A DNA stretch of 64,000 nt from Pyxicephalus adspersus (taxonomy: Eukaryota; Chordata; Amphibia; Anura; Pyxicephalidae): contig NC_092864.1 in assembly GCF_032062135.1 (NCBI RefSeq), forward strand, positions 19,378,946 to 19,442,945, read 5' to 3'. Both the position numbers and the translations under genes were made by a program. Position 1 is the stretch's first letter, and the number at the start of each line of letters is the position of its first letter. The notes under the pieces were generated by a model. It had not been told where the DNA came from. It searched no databases and saw only the letters and a program-made list of their open reading frames with translations. Of this stretch, positions 1 to 12,422 are shown piece by piece.

Positions 1-2195
1 GCTGGCTGGATCTCTTTTGTTGCTGACTTGTGCAGTTTAATCCATTCCAAATGTTAACTGTAAAGTAGGAAGTCAGTGTGTAGTTGTAGGCCCTGGGTTT
101 CCACATGCAGGGTGGACAGACTTTTTTGTCTTCCTGTCCTGAGTATCATAATAGGTTGTGTGGCTTTAACATCTCATATTTCCATTGTGATATAAAGGTT
201 AGCCAGTCAACTGAGGTTGGAGAAGGCTAGTACAGGACAGTTAACCTGATGGGGCAGAAATTCAAAACTGATGCAATACCTTCTGGAGGGAGAATTATTA
301 AATTTATATATAAAGAATAGTTCAAGGTTATATAAATGGACAAAAATTAAAAAAATGAGAAAGAAACAATATGGTATGGTTTGCAGTGCCAATGACTCAA
401 CACTTCTAGTTATTTGCATGAAAGCTTAATTGCTAAAACACATGTTCCTCCATATATTCAGGCCACCAACATACCCTGACCCTAACTCTTAGCACTGAAA
501 ATGACCCTCCTAATCCTAACCTAAAACCTTTATTTTAACACAACCTTCTAAATCCTTTTAAATTTAACTTTACACCCAACCCTTAAACTATCATTATATT
601 CCAAACTGTTTGTCTTTTGGTTAGAATAGGGTATAGCCAAAACTTCCGATTTTCTGACAATTAAGTTCTCTCCCTAAAACACACCAGGAAGTAGGTGGCA
701 AGTGTTAATTAAAATCTTCAAAGTGAAAACAAAGAGTGACAGCTTCACAGACCAGAATCAGGTTGTTAGAAGCTACAGACGTAATTGGAAGTACTGTATC
801 AACCTTTCGAATGTAGTTGTCATATCAAAGTTGTCTTCCTAAGTTCCTTTGAACTGTAATTTGTCCAGGTCAGTATTCAGTATATTAGTTTACTAAATAT
901 TTTTCTCTTTTAAGTAGAGTTTTACGTTTTTGGTTGGAGCTCATTCTTCTCCTTTTTTATGGCAAAATGTTTTTTTCTGTGTACCTATTCTTCAGGTGCT
1001 TGGCAAACATTCTACGTACGGGCACACCTTGGATTTTTTATCATAACTGATGAAAGATTTGGCTCCCTATAGCAAGCTTTAATGTGCATTTGGATAATTC
1101 TTACGCTAAACTAGACACGTTCATAAAAATTTCCTTTAGAACTGGTTTGTCGGACCCTAAAAACGTCAATAAATTTATCTCATTTGCAACATATTTCTAG
1201 AGCGTTTTGTGATACTTCATAAACATGGCTTGTCATTGTCTATTGCTCCATTTGTACACTGCTGATAAGCTGTGGATCTGTTTTGTCTCTTGCTATGTAG
1301 GAACAAACATCATAAATATGTATTGGTGTATTGTATTCTTGTTACTGGGTTGACTGGAAAGTGTGACATCATATAAAAATAAACAGCTGTTAGGAAGACA
1401 AGCTTCAACAGAAAATAAAAATTCCTTTCTGTAGCCACATTTATTTTTCAAAGAGGCTGATATAATATTTATGAATGTGAAACAGCTTGGCCTTTGAGGT
1501 TTAGCCAGCTTGGCTTGCATGGCCATGGGGACAACCAAGATCTGTGTTTCTGCACCTGCAGGCCACCCTTGGGCCCCAGGGATAGCAAGATATCACCCCT
1601 AAGTTTCTCCCCTCACCCCAACCACCACCCCTCTGACTATTGAGCTTCCAAACTGCTTCCTACTCTCTATAAGCCCTCAGGGCTGGCAGCCAGGCTTGGC
1701 ACCGGGGAATGGAGGACCTGACGTTGTGCTTCCACGCCCCTCCTTCCTGACCTTCAAGTTGCTGCTCCCTCAGATTTTAAAACTGAGGTGTAGATTTGGA
1801 AGTGTTTAGAAAGGTCCCTGTGTCACACTAACAATCCTGCCTTTGGAGGCAAGTGACCAGAAGCTGGATCATTTGAACAATCACTTTCCGCTGTGATGTC
1901 ACTGTTTTATTGGCCAAATAGTAGCAGAATCTAGCTTATCATTAAGAAATTGCAGCGGCTAATTGACAAGTCTTGGGTACAGTCATCATGAAAGAAGCAA
2001 TGTAACATCAGGTGAGCATATACCTGGGTGTTACACTGAGGTCTAGATTTCTGTACCAAAAGCGGTACACTGTTTTTCATGAAATTTTTTTTTTAAACTG
2101 TAGACCTGTAAGTTACAGAAATATGTCCGAACAAGGGTCTAGTAGATATCATGAATATAAAAAAAAGTTTGAAACACACAATCATGTAAAAAAAA
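1..2195. other. Non-coding DNA
   Basis: AT-rich sequence with only the CCTAA-rich tract at 455-600. A GC-richer stretch at about 1540-1780 (CCACCCTTGGGCCCCAGGG) has no open frame of note. I see no gene. Confidence 0.6.
455..600 (+). repeat. Degenerate CCTAA-rich tract 1
   Basis: Irregular repeats of CCCTAACTC, CCTAATCCTAACC and similar words. Comparable tracts occur at 13540-13710 and 25430-25530. They resemble degenerate vertebrate telomere-type (CCCTAA) words but are not a perfect array. Confidence 0.45.
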
Positions 2196-2782
2196 NNNNN
2201 NNNNNNNNNNNNNNNNNNNNNNNNNNNNNNNNNNNNNNNNNNNNNNNNNNNNNNNNNNNNNNNNNNNNNNNNNNNNNNNNNNNNNNNNNNNNNNNNNNNN
2301 NNNNNNNNNNNNNNNNNNNNNNNNNNNNNNNNNNNNNNNNNNNNNNNNNNNNNNNNNNNNNNNNNNNNNNNNNNNNNNNNNNNNNNNNNNNNNNNNNNNN
2401 NNNNNNNNNNNNNNNNNNNNNNNNNNNNNNNNNNNNNNNNNNNNNNNNNNNNNNNNNNNNNNNNNNNNNNNNNNNNNNNNNNNNNNNNNNNNNNNNNNNN
2501 NNNNNNNNNNNNNNNNNNNNNNNNNNNNNNNNNNNNNNNNNNNNNNNNNNNNNNNNNNNNNNNNNNNNNNNNNNNNNNNNNNNNNNNNNNNNNNNNNNNN
2601 NNNNNNNNNNNNNNNNNNNNNNNNNNNNNNNNNNNNNNNNNNNNNNNNNNNNNNNNNNNNNNNNNNNNNNNNNNNNNNNNNNNNNNNNNNNNNNNNNNNN
2701 NNNNNNNNNNNNNNNNNNNNNNNNNNNNNNNNNNNNNNNNNNNNNNNNNNNNNNNNNNNNNNNNNNNNNNNNNNNNNNNNNN
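2196..2782. other. Assembly gap (587 N)
   Basis: This is a continuous run of N. The left edge is a poly(A) stretch and the right edge begins AGCAAATTTT. Frames reported across it are meaningless. Single undetermined bases also occur at 9737 and 10100. Confidence 1.
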
Positions 2783-2904
2783 AGCAAATTTTATATTGCT
2801 GTTGGAGGAGCTGCGGGGACTGGGTAAGTATTTTCTTTCAGTTGTAATCGAATTGTCATACAATGTATGACAATCGGGTTGCAATATAACGTTTGTTTAT
2901 ATTT

Positions 2905-2992
2905 TTAACCACCTGAGAAAAGTTCGGGTTTAACACTTTTTGCAAGTGTTTTTACCCCGAACCAAGGTCGGGTTTAACGACCAGGTGGTTAA
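2905..2992. mobile_element. 88-bp TTAA-flanked hairpin MITE
   Basis: TTAACCACCTG at the left mirrors CAGGTGGTTAA at the right. Inside, GTTCGGGTTTAACACTT pairs with AAGTGTTTTTACCCCGAAC. The TTAA ends suggest a piggyBac- or Kolobok-type target. The fold resembles a pre-miRNA hairpin but the terminal TTAAs favour a MITE. Confidence 0.7.
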
Positions 2993-5010
2993 GTTACATA
3001 CATACTGTACGCAAGTTATTGGTCCTCCAACATTGTTTGCTGATCCACCATGACTGGCCAGGGTGCTTACTCAATGACTTGCCAAAGGTGGAGCACATAG
3101 TATGACACCTTTCACTCATACCCCATTCCCTTCTCCATAGAACTGAACAGTCACCGGAACTGATCACAAGAGATTGCTTCCAGTGCAGAAATGTGATGTG
3201 TACAAAGCTTTAGCAATCTTGTACTCCAGATGCCACCAGAGATAGGGTAATACTTTTTTGTCCTTGTCCCAAGGACCTAGGTACATGAAAGTCTTTCCCC
3301 CCCACTTTTTGACTCTTCACCAGTAAACCAAAAACATATGGAAAATGATGCTAAGAATTTTCTGAGTCTTGACAATAGAGGTCAAGGTCAAGGTCACCAC
3401 TTCATCTTCTTGAGGTATCATCTGAACATCCACTTATTACACATAGCATTCTTCCCTTTTAATCTGCTAAATTGCTCTAATCATTAGCTGTCAAATATTA
3501 ACCACAGAAACATCTGTAAGGGCCAAATAAAAGGGATGAATGGGCTTGATTTATTAAAGCATTTCAAGGGTGGAGAGGATACACTTTCATCAGTGAAGTT
3601 GGGTGATCCAGCAAACCTGGAATGGATCTGGTCAAGGATTTAAAACATTTGCTAGCAAACAGCAAATGAGTTTAAGAAATCTGTTACAGGTTTTTTGGAT
3701 AATCCAGCTTAACTGATGAAAGTGTATCCTCTCCAACCTTGGAAAGCTTTATTAAATCAGACCCAATGTGCGGTACGACAGTGTATTGACACTTAAAACT
3801 GTTTTCTGTTCTTTATGTATGTGAAAATAGATTGCGATCACCATATGGAAGATAGGAATGGAGGTGATCCATGTTAAGTGGTCAGACATTCAGCTGGACG
3901 CAATGGGGTATCTTGGGCTTTCAAATCCCTTTGAACATCCATATGGATATATAATTACATATTAATTCATGCCTCTAGCCTTCAATAGACACTGTACTTT
4001 CATAAATAGTTAGTTAAGAATACTTGAAGAATATTTAGGATTGCTTACCATAAATCCAGATGCTTTGCCACACCATTTGCCAATCCTATTAAACACCAGT
4101 TGCCTAGAAGAATACCCCCCTTGTGTGGTGGCACAGCTTTGACCTATAGCACTATGCCTCAGGACTACTACATACCCATAAAGGTTTCAATTGGGCCTGC
4201 CTAGGATTCCTTGGGGATATTCTGGCTCTGCTATGGATATGTTCTGAATGTTACTTGTTAGTAACTGTAGAATAGTCTACACAAAAACCTCCAGAAAGTT
4301 GTGGGTGTATGCATCTGTTTTCAGTTAGTTCCCATGTCACACTTTCTGTCCTGTTGGTTCCATCTTGGCTACTCCTGGTAACTGAGAATTACTCCACCAG
4401 CTCTGGAATTACTCAAGTCAAATGGCATCAATGGCAGCTTCCATGGACAAGGAGAATTCAGAGGCTGGTTTAAATATACCTCCTTAACTATACAATACAC
4501 AATATAAATAGAAGGCCAAATGGCCCATGGCTACTTACCGGAAGGTGAAGCCAAAAGTAATGAGTAATGTGGCATATATTGTAACAGTTAAAACATCAAC
4601 AGTTTAATAAAGTATTTAGAAGTATAAACACATATTGATATTAATATTCATACAGAATAAAGGTAACAGAGCAAAACAGTTGTCAAAGGATGTTGTTATT
4701 TTCATGTTTTATGTAGAAAACGAAATTCAAGAATTTCCATTGGGAAAATAACCAGCTTCTTCAGGGGGAATGTCAGTGTCACAATAGTTCCGATAACTAA
4801 TAAAGAAATGAAAAATTAAAAGTACTTCCCTACATATTTGTCGAGCTTGAGTAGATCTAATGATGTTTAGTAAAGCAGTTCTCCACTGCAAGGCCTATCT
4901 TTACGTAAGCTCTATGGACTTTTTTTTTCAACCCCACCAACTTTATAGTAAGCAGTTGCCAGTACAGTCTAAATTTCCTATAGTTTGTAAGCTCCCAATG
5001 ATTATTTTTT

Positions 5011-5011
<1 letters not shown>
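2993..5011. other. Non-coding DNA around MITE copy A
   Basis: Apart from the MITE at 3541-3764, nothing is recognisable. The frame beginning at 4860 runs through the microsatellite and is not a gene. Confidence 0.6.
3541..3764. mobile_element. TGATTTATTAAAGC palindromic MITE, copy A
   Basis: The left arm reads GGGCTTGATTTATTAAAGC, GGAGAGGATACACTTTCATC and GGGTGATCCAGCAAACC. The right arm is its inverse, ending GCTTTATTAAATCAGACCC. The arms are about 90 bp around a short centre rich in TTGCTAGCAAA. The family has seven recognisable copies in this window. Confidence 0.88.

Positions 5012-5085
<74 letters not shown>
5012..5085. repeat. (TAA)n-(TA)n compound microsatellite
   Basis: About ten AAT/TAA units are followed directly by about 20 TA units. 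Confidence 0.97.
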
Positions 5086-5087
<2 letters not shown>

Positions 5088-5477
5088 AGGATCGCCCGTA
5101 GCAATGGGTCAAAAGATATCAGAGAGACAGACAGCAGACTTTAAAGTTGCAGTTGAAATCAGGCTCCTGCCTGCCTATTTCATAGCACTTTAACACACAA
5201 AGCAAAATGGCTTGGCAGAGCAACTAAATACGTCCACTGTAGTAGTCCCTTTCTAACAAAAGTACAGCAGTTTAAAGCAAAACCCGTCCAAGGCAATCTT
5301 TAAACAAACAAAACATGTTCCACTCACATTACATACTTTCTTGGTGCAAGGCAGAGCTCTGTTCCTCCACAGCTCTGGGAATTTTAACTGTGCTGCCTCC
5401 TAAGCCCCTTCAGCCTGCCACACAATGGCTGATCCTCTGCCCTCAGCCTCTCCACTGAGCAGTTCCTCTCTCTCTGA

Positions 5478-5769
5478 CATGGATCCCTCTGGCTCTCTCT
5501 CAGCCTGGATTCCTCTGTCTCTCTCTTAACATGGATCCCTCTGGCTCTCTTCTCAGCCTGGATTCCTGTGTCTCTCTCTCAACATGGATCCCTCTGGCTC
5601 TCTTCTCAGCCTGGATTCCTGTGTCTCTCTCTCAACATGGATCCATCTGGCTCTCTTCTCAGCCTGGATTCCTCTGTCTCTCAACATGGATCCCTCTGGC
5701 TCTCTTCACAGCCTGGATTCCTCTCTCTCAACATGGATCCTTCTGGCTCTCTCCTCAGCCCGGATCCCT
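5478..5769. repeat. Minisatellite, 47-53 bp period
   Basis: Six units each begin CATGGATCCCTCTGGCTCT, followed by CAGCCTGGATTCCT and a (TC)n(CTCAA) end. Unit lengths run about 52, 53, 53, 49, 47 and a partial. Because the period is not a multiple of three, all three plus frames stay open and yield repeated MDPSGSLLSLDS-like strings. These are artefacts rather than a protein. The flanks are also CT-rich. Confidence 0.9.
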
Positions 5770-6042
5770 TTTGCGGATTACTTCCCAGTCAGCCTCTTTC
5801 TGAGCATAACTTCTCAGCCTCTTGCTCAGCACACCTTCCCTCTTGCACCTGCAAGTGCAACTGCAAATATTCCCAGTCAGGGTTGGATGGGGCCAAGGAA
5901 CCCACCCTTTCATTCCCTTGGCCGGCTCCAGGGCTCTAAAAGACCTGGTTTCTTAACCTAACTATTACTCTTGTTTCCCTGGAGCCATTCTACCACTTTC
6001 CCTGACACTTTCTACGCTTTTTAGGGACACTCTGTCACAATA

Positions 6043-6069
6043 AATATATAAATATATATATATATATAT
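6043..6069. repeat. (TA)n microsatellite
   Basis: Interrupted AT dinucleotide run of roughly 27 bp. Confidence 0.9.
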
Positions 6070-7779
6070 TGATACATTTTTTTAGTACAGTGTCATTTTA
6101 GTTGCTTCTATATTACCTAGTAGCTTATTGACTTTTTCAAGTATTCCACTGATGAATTTCCATCTCTGCCACAATCCTGCCGTAGGGGCGTATTTATCAA
6201 AATCGGATGGCTGTTTTCAGTGATATTTGCTGTTTATGGCAGATTGTTATGTTTGTTTTATTTGTCAAATTTAGTACATTCTCCCCATGGAAATTAATAT
6301 TTTATGGCTTTGATGCACTTGGATGGCCAAATGTTTTTCAATCTTCCCATCCTGGAAACTGTTACTTTTTACCAAAGGTGTTTATTTAAAATAGCAATAA
6401 GTGTTTTTTGTATTTATTACATTTAAAGAGAACAATTTGACTTTGAGATGTATTTCAGGTCATGTGTATGTAAACCCCGTTAATAAAATCTCAAATCGAC
6501 TTTCTGTTATGGGGTGACACCACTACACCACGTCCCCCACTTGTGCTCCAGAAATGTCACCCTGTCCCTTCTGATGGAGGCTACAAGTGTTCATCCCAAC
6601 ACGCATGTCCCAGACATGGGCTACTGTTGTCACCACAAAATATGCAGCCAAGCCATCACTGGACTACATGCATGTAGACAGGCGGAGGCTACAAGATCCT
6701 GGCCAACAAACATAAAAAGGTAAAAACAGTATCTAATTGAAAACAAAGAAAAAAAAACAATTGTTACTGATACATATTAGTTTATAAAGCTCAGTGTCGT
6801 TCAGGAGTGACATTTACTTTATCAAAGTGCCCTTAAAACTCCATTTAATTTAAATTAAATAAATTTAATTTAAATCCATTTAAAGTCCAATAAAAATATT
6901 AGAGGTAGTACTGATTGAATAATAACTGTTACTAAATACGGAATAATTATAAATTAATAATAAACAGTAATGAATATTAATTATTGGAATAATGGTTAAT
7001 GGAGGTCAGGAGGGAAGGTTAGCTGCGTTAGTGCTCTCTCTTGTAGCATAACCTTTTGTAACAAGCTCGATGGTCTATTAATGAAACAGATATTGTAAAT
7101 CCATGGATGAACACACATCTACAACAATGAGTTTGCAATGTTTAAAGCTTTCCCTATTTCTGTTTATTACCACCAAGAATCACACAAAATATGATTCAAA
7201 ATGGGGGAATGATCATTGAACAGTGGCAGATTCAAATGAATTTTATGTGCATAAGAATATCCAAAAATAGGCTGCATGCGGGACTGGCACTTTCAGGGGA
7301 ATAGATTGCCAGGAACCATTTAGATCTACGTGGTGCATTAATGCATGGGTGTTAACGTACCTTATATCGCGCATTAATGTGCATTACAATAAGACAGACC
7401 ATTAAAAATTAATTGGATTGCCAATGCACACTAGGATGTTAAAAACAAAGGAGTCTTTTTTAATGAAGCAATGAACTACACCGCAATGCAACGAATGGCA
7501 ACGTAACGTACACTGCACGCATTTTGCCTGGCAAAAATAACATCAAACAAGGTTCTTCCATTGAAAATGTCATCAAACTACACTCTGTCAACAGCTTTTC
7601 TTCAATGAGCGCTTTTCATCCTATTTATCCCTCACTGAATATAGACTCGGCCCATCTTCTGCCCCTTTATTCAACCTTGCATAATAATCCAGGTGAAACT
7701 AAAGTCCTGCTTTGAAAATTAGCAATCAGGCAGGCTATGTCCATTCTACAATATGATCATCTTATAAAAACTAAAGTTG

Positions 7780-7995
7780 GGCATTCTTGATCCATCAAGA
7801 TGGCTAAAGATCGAAACCAAGAAGAGAAGAAGGAAGAAGATGGTGGCACCAGCACTAAAACAGGGACAGGTGAGTATAAGAAAAAAATTGTGATCAGGCA
7901 GGTAAGGTTACTTTATAGCAGAAGAGGCATGTGTGATGCCTGTTCCTTCTGCAATGAAGAACCTGTCTGGTCACAGATTTTTATTTCTTGAGTTT
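7780..7995 (+). repeat. Dispersed repeat (AAGATGG...AGGTRAGTA...CTTCTGCAAT family), copy 1
   Basis: TCAAGATGGCTAAAGATCGA opens a 24-codon frame ending in ACAGGTGAGTA, which mimics a coding exon with a donor. Downstream, CCTTCTGCAATGAAGAACCT and TTTAGTTCCACTT recur at 48170-48235 and partly at 13395. Because these landmarks recur, this is better read as an interspersed repeat than as a first exon. Confidence 0.6.
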
Positions 7996-8328
7996 AGTTC
8001 CACTTTATCAGTTACATTGAAAGTTTATCAATTACATTTTGTCGGTTTCTCTCAAAATATACTGCTCTTCATATTTAATATAGTTGTTTGTGTGCCTCCA
8101 AACCGGGCAGGGGACAGGCTTTTCTGGCACGCCTTTTATTTTGATATGATAACCACCAACCATAATTAGGCAACTATTCTGTCCTTCTGTCCTATCAGAG
8201 CAGGTTCTAATGAAGTATCCCACACATGGGGAACCTGATATATGTAAAATACATGCACCTGATTCTTAGTAAAGCATGTTCAGGTAATCATGGAAATAAT
8301 ATTGTATCTGGATCATGAGAATGTAAAG

Positions 8329-8331
<3 letters not shown>

Positions 8332-8365
<34 letters not shown>
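8332..8365. repeat. (TA)n microsatellite
   Basis: Perfect TA run of about 34 bp following CATA. Confidence 0.97.
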
Positions 8366-8370
<5 letters not shown>

Positions 8371-9225
8371 ATGTTTGATCAGTGAAAATTGCATAGGAGA
8401 TATGTATCTGATTGTACCAAAAGATGCATGAATGCTCATGGACCACTGGCTCTGTGCGTGCTTGCTTGTTAACTAAATCTTTTATACAAATAATGAAAAA
8501 TATATTTAATAAATCACTTAACAAACTTTTTTTTTTTTTTTTTTAATAAATCCTTATCTGTTGCCTTGAATGTACCAAATGTTAGATTTACATGCTAATG
8601 CAACTTTGGCCCTGAGTACTGAAATAGTTCCTGAAATATTCATTTTCTGATGCTCTTCCCTTACTCGTTGAAGAACACATTTTGATGCACTCTGATCCCA
8701 GAAATGCATATTTACTAAAGATTTGAATGTAAGTACTATAAGTAGCACTTTCAGTTAAAATTCTTTTTCACACAAAAAGTGTTAAACGGATCTGACTTAA
8801 TGAATTAACCATGTACTTTAAAAGGTGTGAAAAACGCAACACTTGCAGACAAACATGATTATATACTGAAATAACTTTTTTTTAGCAAAACAAAACAAAT
8901 ACTTTGTAGCTCTAAGAATTCTTTATTGCGTCCAATCACTGATGGGTGTCATCTGTATTTGTTTTATTTTTATGTGAGATTGTGATGGTCATTGTCATTG
9001 TGATGGTCCATCAGCCTAGGAGTTAGGCCACCGTTTTTGTATATTCTTATATATCTGGTTGCATTTACCTACAAGGTACTAGTGCTCAGTATATTGATGC
9101 CTATACTTTTCAAGCAAACAGAAGGTATGGTTTTAGATGTTCCTTAAAAACATCATGGGCTTTTTAAAGGGTGAACAAAGTAGAATCTGATATCCTACCC
9201 CTTCCAACCCCCCTTAAAACCTTAA

Positions 9226-9410
9226 GGTGGCTATACACTCCAAGAATCTTTTGGAGCATTTGATGTTAGGTTCAATAAAAGATTGATCTAACTCTTGTGG
9301 ATATTCTTGATCAATATTTCAGGTAATAATGAGGTAGCCATTCATTGTTTGGCTGATATTTGGGTAAAAGCACTCCTTTAATATTACCTGTCAATGGGCA
9401 CATCCAGCCA
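9226..9410. repeat. Possible MITE with GGTGGCTATACACTCC end
   Basis: AAGGTGGCTATACACTCCAA resembles the AGCTACGTACACACTTCCAA end of the foldback elements, and the interior has GATTGATCTAAC / TTGATCAATATTT semi-palindromes. No clear right terminus was found. Confidence 0.3.
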
Positions 9411-9487
9411 TTATAATGATGTGAGCTTCCATTGGTTAGTGCTTCATGGGATCATTTCTTAATTTTTTTTAGTTTTATTCTTTACCC

Positions 9488-9655
9488 TTATTCCCACCCA
9501 TATTGATCCCAGCAAAGTAACCTGCATATTTTTGGAGTTGTGAACAAAACTGGAGTTCCTGGAGAAAACCCATATAAACACAAGGAGAACATTAATACGC
9601 CATGTAGATAGGTATCCTGGCAGGGAGTGCTAGCCACTGAGCCATCTGCGCTATG
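9488..9655 (-). mobile_element. tRNA-derived SINE, old fragment
   Basis: On the minus strand it reads GATGGCTCAGTGGCTAGCAC, then CCTGCCAGGATACC, then GTTTTCTCCAGGAACTCCAG and a CATATTTTTGG-like remnant. These match the SINE head and body. The 3' tail is absent. Confidence 0.65.
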
Positions 9656-9785
9656 AAATAGGATAAAAGGGACTATATACATTTACAAATACAGACTTTC
9701 AAAAAAAATGTTAAAGAATACATTTACATTTACATTNTTATTGAGCTACAATCATTTTTATATTATGTTTAATTTGTGCCATTTA

Positions 9786-10209
9786 AGCTACGTACACACT
9801 TCCAATTATTATCGTTGCAAAACGAACGACGAACGATCCTGCACGATATATACGAACGATCGTATAGCACCGATCCTGCACATAGAGATAACGACACGAT
9901 CGTTCGTAGATATTGTACACACAATAGATACGATCGTTTGAGCGATAGAGGAACTATGTGCACGACAGGAAAGTGAACGAACGTTCGTTCATTACGCATG
10001 CTCAGACCATGGACGATCAACGAACGATCGTACACACAAACGATGTTCAACGATCGTCGTCCAATCCGATCCGCCGGTCCGGTCGTTCGTTTCCACCTAN
10101 TTTCCTCGTTCGTCGGCGTCGTTGGTTACTTTTTTACGAACGATTTTTTGCCCAATCGATCGTTCGTCGTTCGATTGGAACGATAAAAATTGGAAGTGTG
10201 TATGCACCT
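9786..10209. mobile_element. Foldback MITE built of CGATCGTTCG words, copy 1
   Basis: The termini AGCTACGTACACACTTCCAA and TTGGAAGTGTGTATGCACCT are inverted repeats, flanked by TTA on both sides (9783-9785 and 10210-10212). The interior is dense in CGAACGA, ACGATCGT and CGTTCGTCG words on both strands and so is self-complementary and unusually CpG-rich for this window. TTA flanks would suit PIF/Harbinger-type target duplications. One N is at 10100. Small open frames inside are a side effect of the repeated words. Confidence 0.85.
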
Positions 10210-12422
10210 TTATAGATTATACTCCAAAGATTAAATAAAAGATTAAGATTTAGGATAACACTGCCATCAATGGAAACCTTCAGCCATGCTGAAGACGATG
10301 GGGAACTGCCAAAATGTTTCGGCACATTTGCCACCATATTGCAACATTATAAATGGAGAGCACTAGGACTAAACTTTCTGGCAGCTAGACTCCTCTATCA
10401 GCATGCAAGCTTCTGGCCTGAACTGCTGCTGAATCCCATTACCGAGAACAGGAGCTCCGCTGCTACTAATAGACACCTTCGCAGTCTGACTCGTGGACAC
10501 CCATGGGGTAGTAAGGAGGTTCCATTCCTCTAAAGCCTCATTTTTATAAGACAGCAGTGCTGTGTCTTTCATCTATGATTCAACAGAACATTGCCAGCTC
10601 TATCCATCAGGGATTACTGATATATATATTTTTTTTAAACTCAAGGATTTGTTTTTAACAGTTTCCTTTTTTATTACTTTGTAGTTTGACATTTGTTCTT
10701 CTTTTTCTTTGCGCAGTATATTACTAAATCGTTGGTTGGCTGATTTACTCTGTATTTATTAGGTGTGTCATTATTATCTTTTGGCTTGGTTCTCTGTTAC
10801 TGAATAAATATGATATATCTTATTAGCGTTGGAGCAGTAGTTATACTATTTCACTTTCTTATCAGAAAGTCCAGAATGTTCCAAAAAACTGCTCAGAAAA
10901 GCTCCCTGTATTAAATAACTATTTCTAATATACAGATTTACACAAATAAAAAAGGAATTTAAAATACCAGTTTATATACTTGGAAATGTAAATGTTTTTA
11001 AATGTTTTTGACCAAAATCCAAAATAGTTTGCATTTAAAAATGAACTCCAAAACCACTAAGGCAAATATATTCAAAATATATCTATAAATACCCAAATTT
11101 GACATGATGTCAATCCTTGTCAATTACCCACAAAAGAGATCCCAGATTGGAAAAAGTAGGGATTATCAGAGAGATGATTTTATCGGTCTGTTGCCCTCCT
11201 TCACTGTTCAATCACAGGAATAGAAAGGGATAAGGGAAGAATGGGGCCCTAGACAAGTCAGCAGCTTTGCCTTACCATCTCTTCAATTGTCAACTTCAAT
11301 AGGCATTGAGAAAGCCCCATTTTCATTGACTGCCAAGGCTGTTCCCTAAAAGATACTAACTACCAACAACTGCATCTTTTCTTGTGAAATGATAAACAGG
11401 CGCACCCCCTTGACTCATTGTTCTACCCCCTGATTTACCAAAAAGTTCCACGATAAGGCAGAAAGGTATAGGCTATGTCCCTTTTGTAACAATCCCTCAT
11501 ATAGCTTTTAAATGACTGTACTGATCGATTTATTTGTTTTGCTGTAATATTTGTATCTCTTCTCTTTGCATCCTCCAATATAAAAATGGAACCCCAATAG
11601 TATTCAACAAACAAATTCACATTTACAGACAAAGCTTTCTATATACTGGAAGGCTCGGGTGCTTACACTTATTGCATTTATTCTCGAATGTTCAGATCTT
11701 TTTTTTTTTTTTAACTGCTGCAACTTTTTAGAAACCTCCAAGCAGTGTTATTTTGTTTCCTAACCCCTTTGACTGCCACTTGTATTCCATTTAATGGTCT
11801 ATTTAACATTTTGTTCTTATGATTTCGTGGTATTCAAATTTGGCCCTGAGATCTAATCTAATTCCTGGACTTTTTATTCTCTGCTGCCCTTTATTTACTT
11901 TTGTTTAATGAAAACATGAAATAAAAATAGACTATCCTTCTTTACAAAAAATACCTACAAATATCAGAAAAAAAAATTTGACAGTGATCTCTTAAAGTAA
12001 ATGTTTTGTGTTAATGATTTTATGTTATGTTGGCCCCTGGTGCAGATGTATTTCCCGGACTTTATATTCTCTGATGCTCTATATTTAGTTGTTCTTGTGT
12101 TATTATTTATTTTTGCTATATTTCATTGATGTTGTAGGGAAGTAGGCTGGAACCCATGTTGTGTCCTTTTTGCTATCTTGGGCTCTGTTAGGTTCTGTCA
12201 TTTACTGTCCAGTTCAAACAATTTCTACACCAAAAAAATTTCATTCCAAAATTCGCAACAGAGACATAGAGAGTGATAAAAAACATGGCAGTGGTTTGGA
12301 TCCTTTTTTCAAAACTGGATAAGTATTTAAAGCCCAAACGTACTTACAGGTTAAATGGGCTAAATACAACTTTGGCAAAATAAAAGCTCTACAAAGTTTT
12401 ACAGTTTGTTTTCAGCCACAGC

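Larger units (their letters stand above)
5770..9225. other. Non-coding, AT-rich
   Basis: Contains microsatellites at 6043 and 8332 and a dispersed repeat at 7780. Frames at 6207, 6514, 7524 and 7933 are short, isolated and unrecognised. Confidence 0.55.

Noticed and set aside
2783..2822. Short frame after the gap reading FYIAVGGAAGTG followed by GGTAAGTA, like a P-loop exon ending at a donor.
   Set aside because: Only 40 bases are visible beside the gap, and the GGGTAAGTATTTT end matches the dispersed repeat at 63.95 kb, so it is more likely repeat sequence.
2012..2884. Frames of over 200 aa on both strands.
   Set aside because: They consist almost wholly of the N gap.
5531..5961. Three overlapping 90-125 aa plus-strand frames.
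   Set aside because: They translate a minisatellite in three rotating frames.
9708..10215. Several Arg/Ser-rich frames on both strands.
   Set aside because: They lie in a self-complementary foldback of CGATCGTTCG words and have no independent support.
10270..10533. 87-aa frame starting METFSHAEDDGELPKC.
   Set aside because: The composition is more protein-like than most, but I recognise no family and see no convincing in-frame splice sites. It is probably old repeat sequence.
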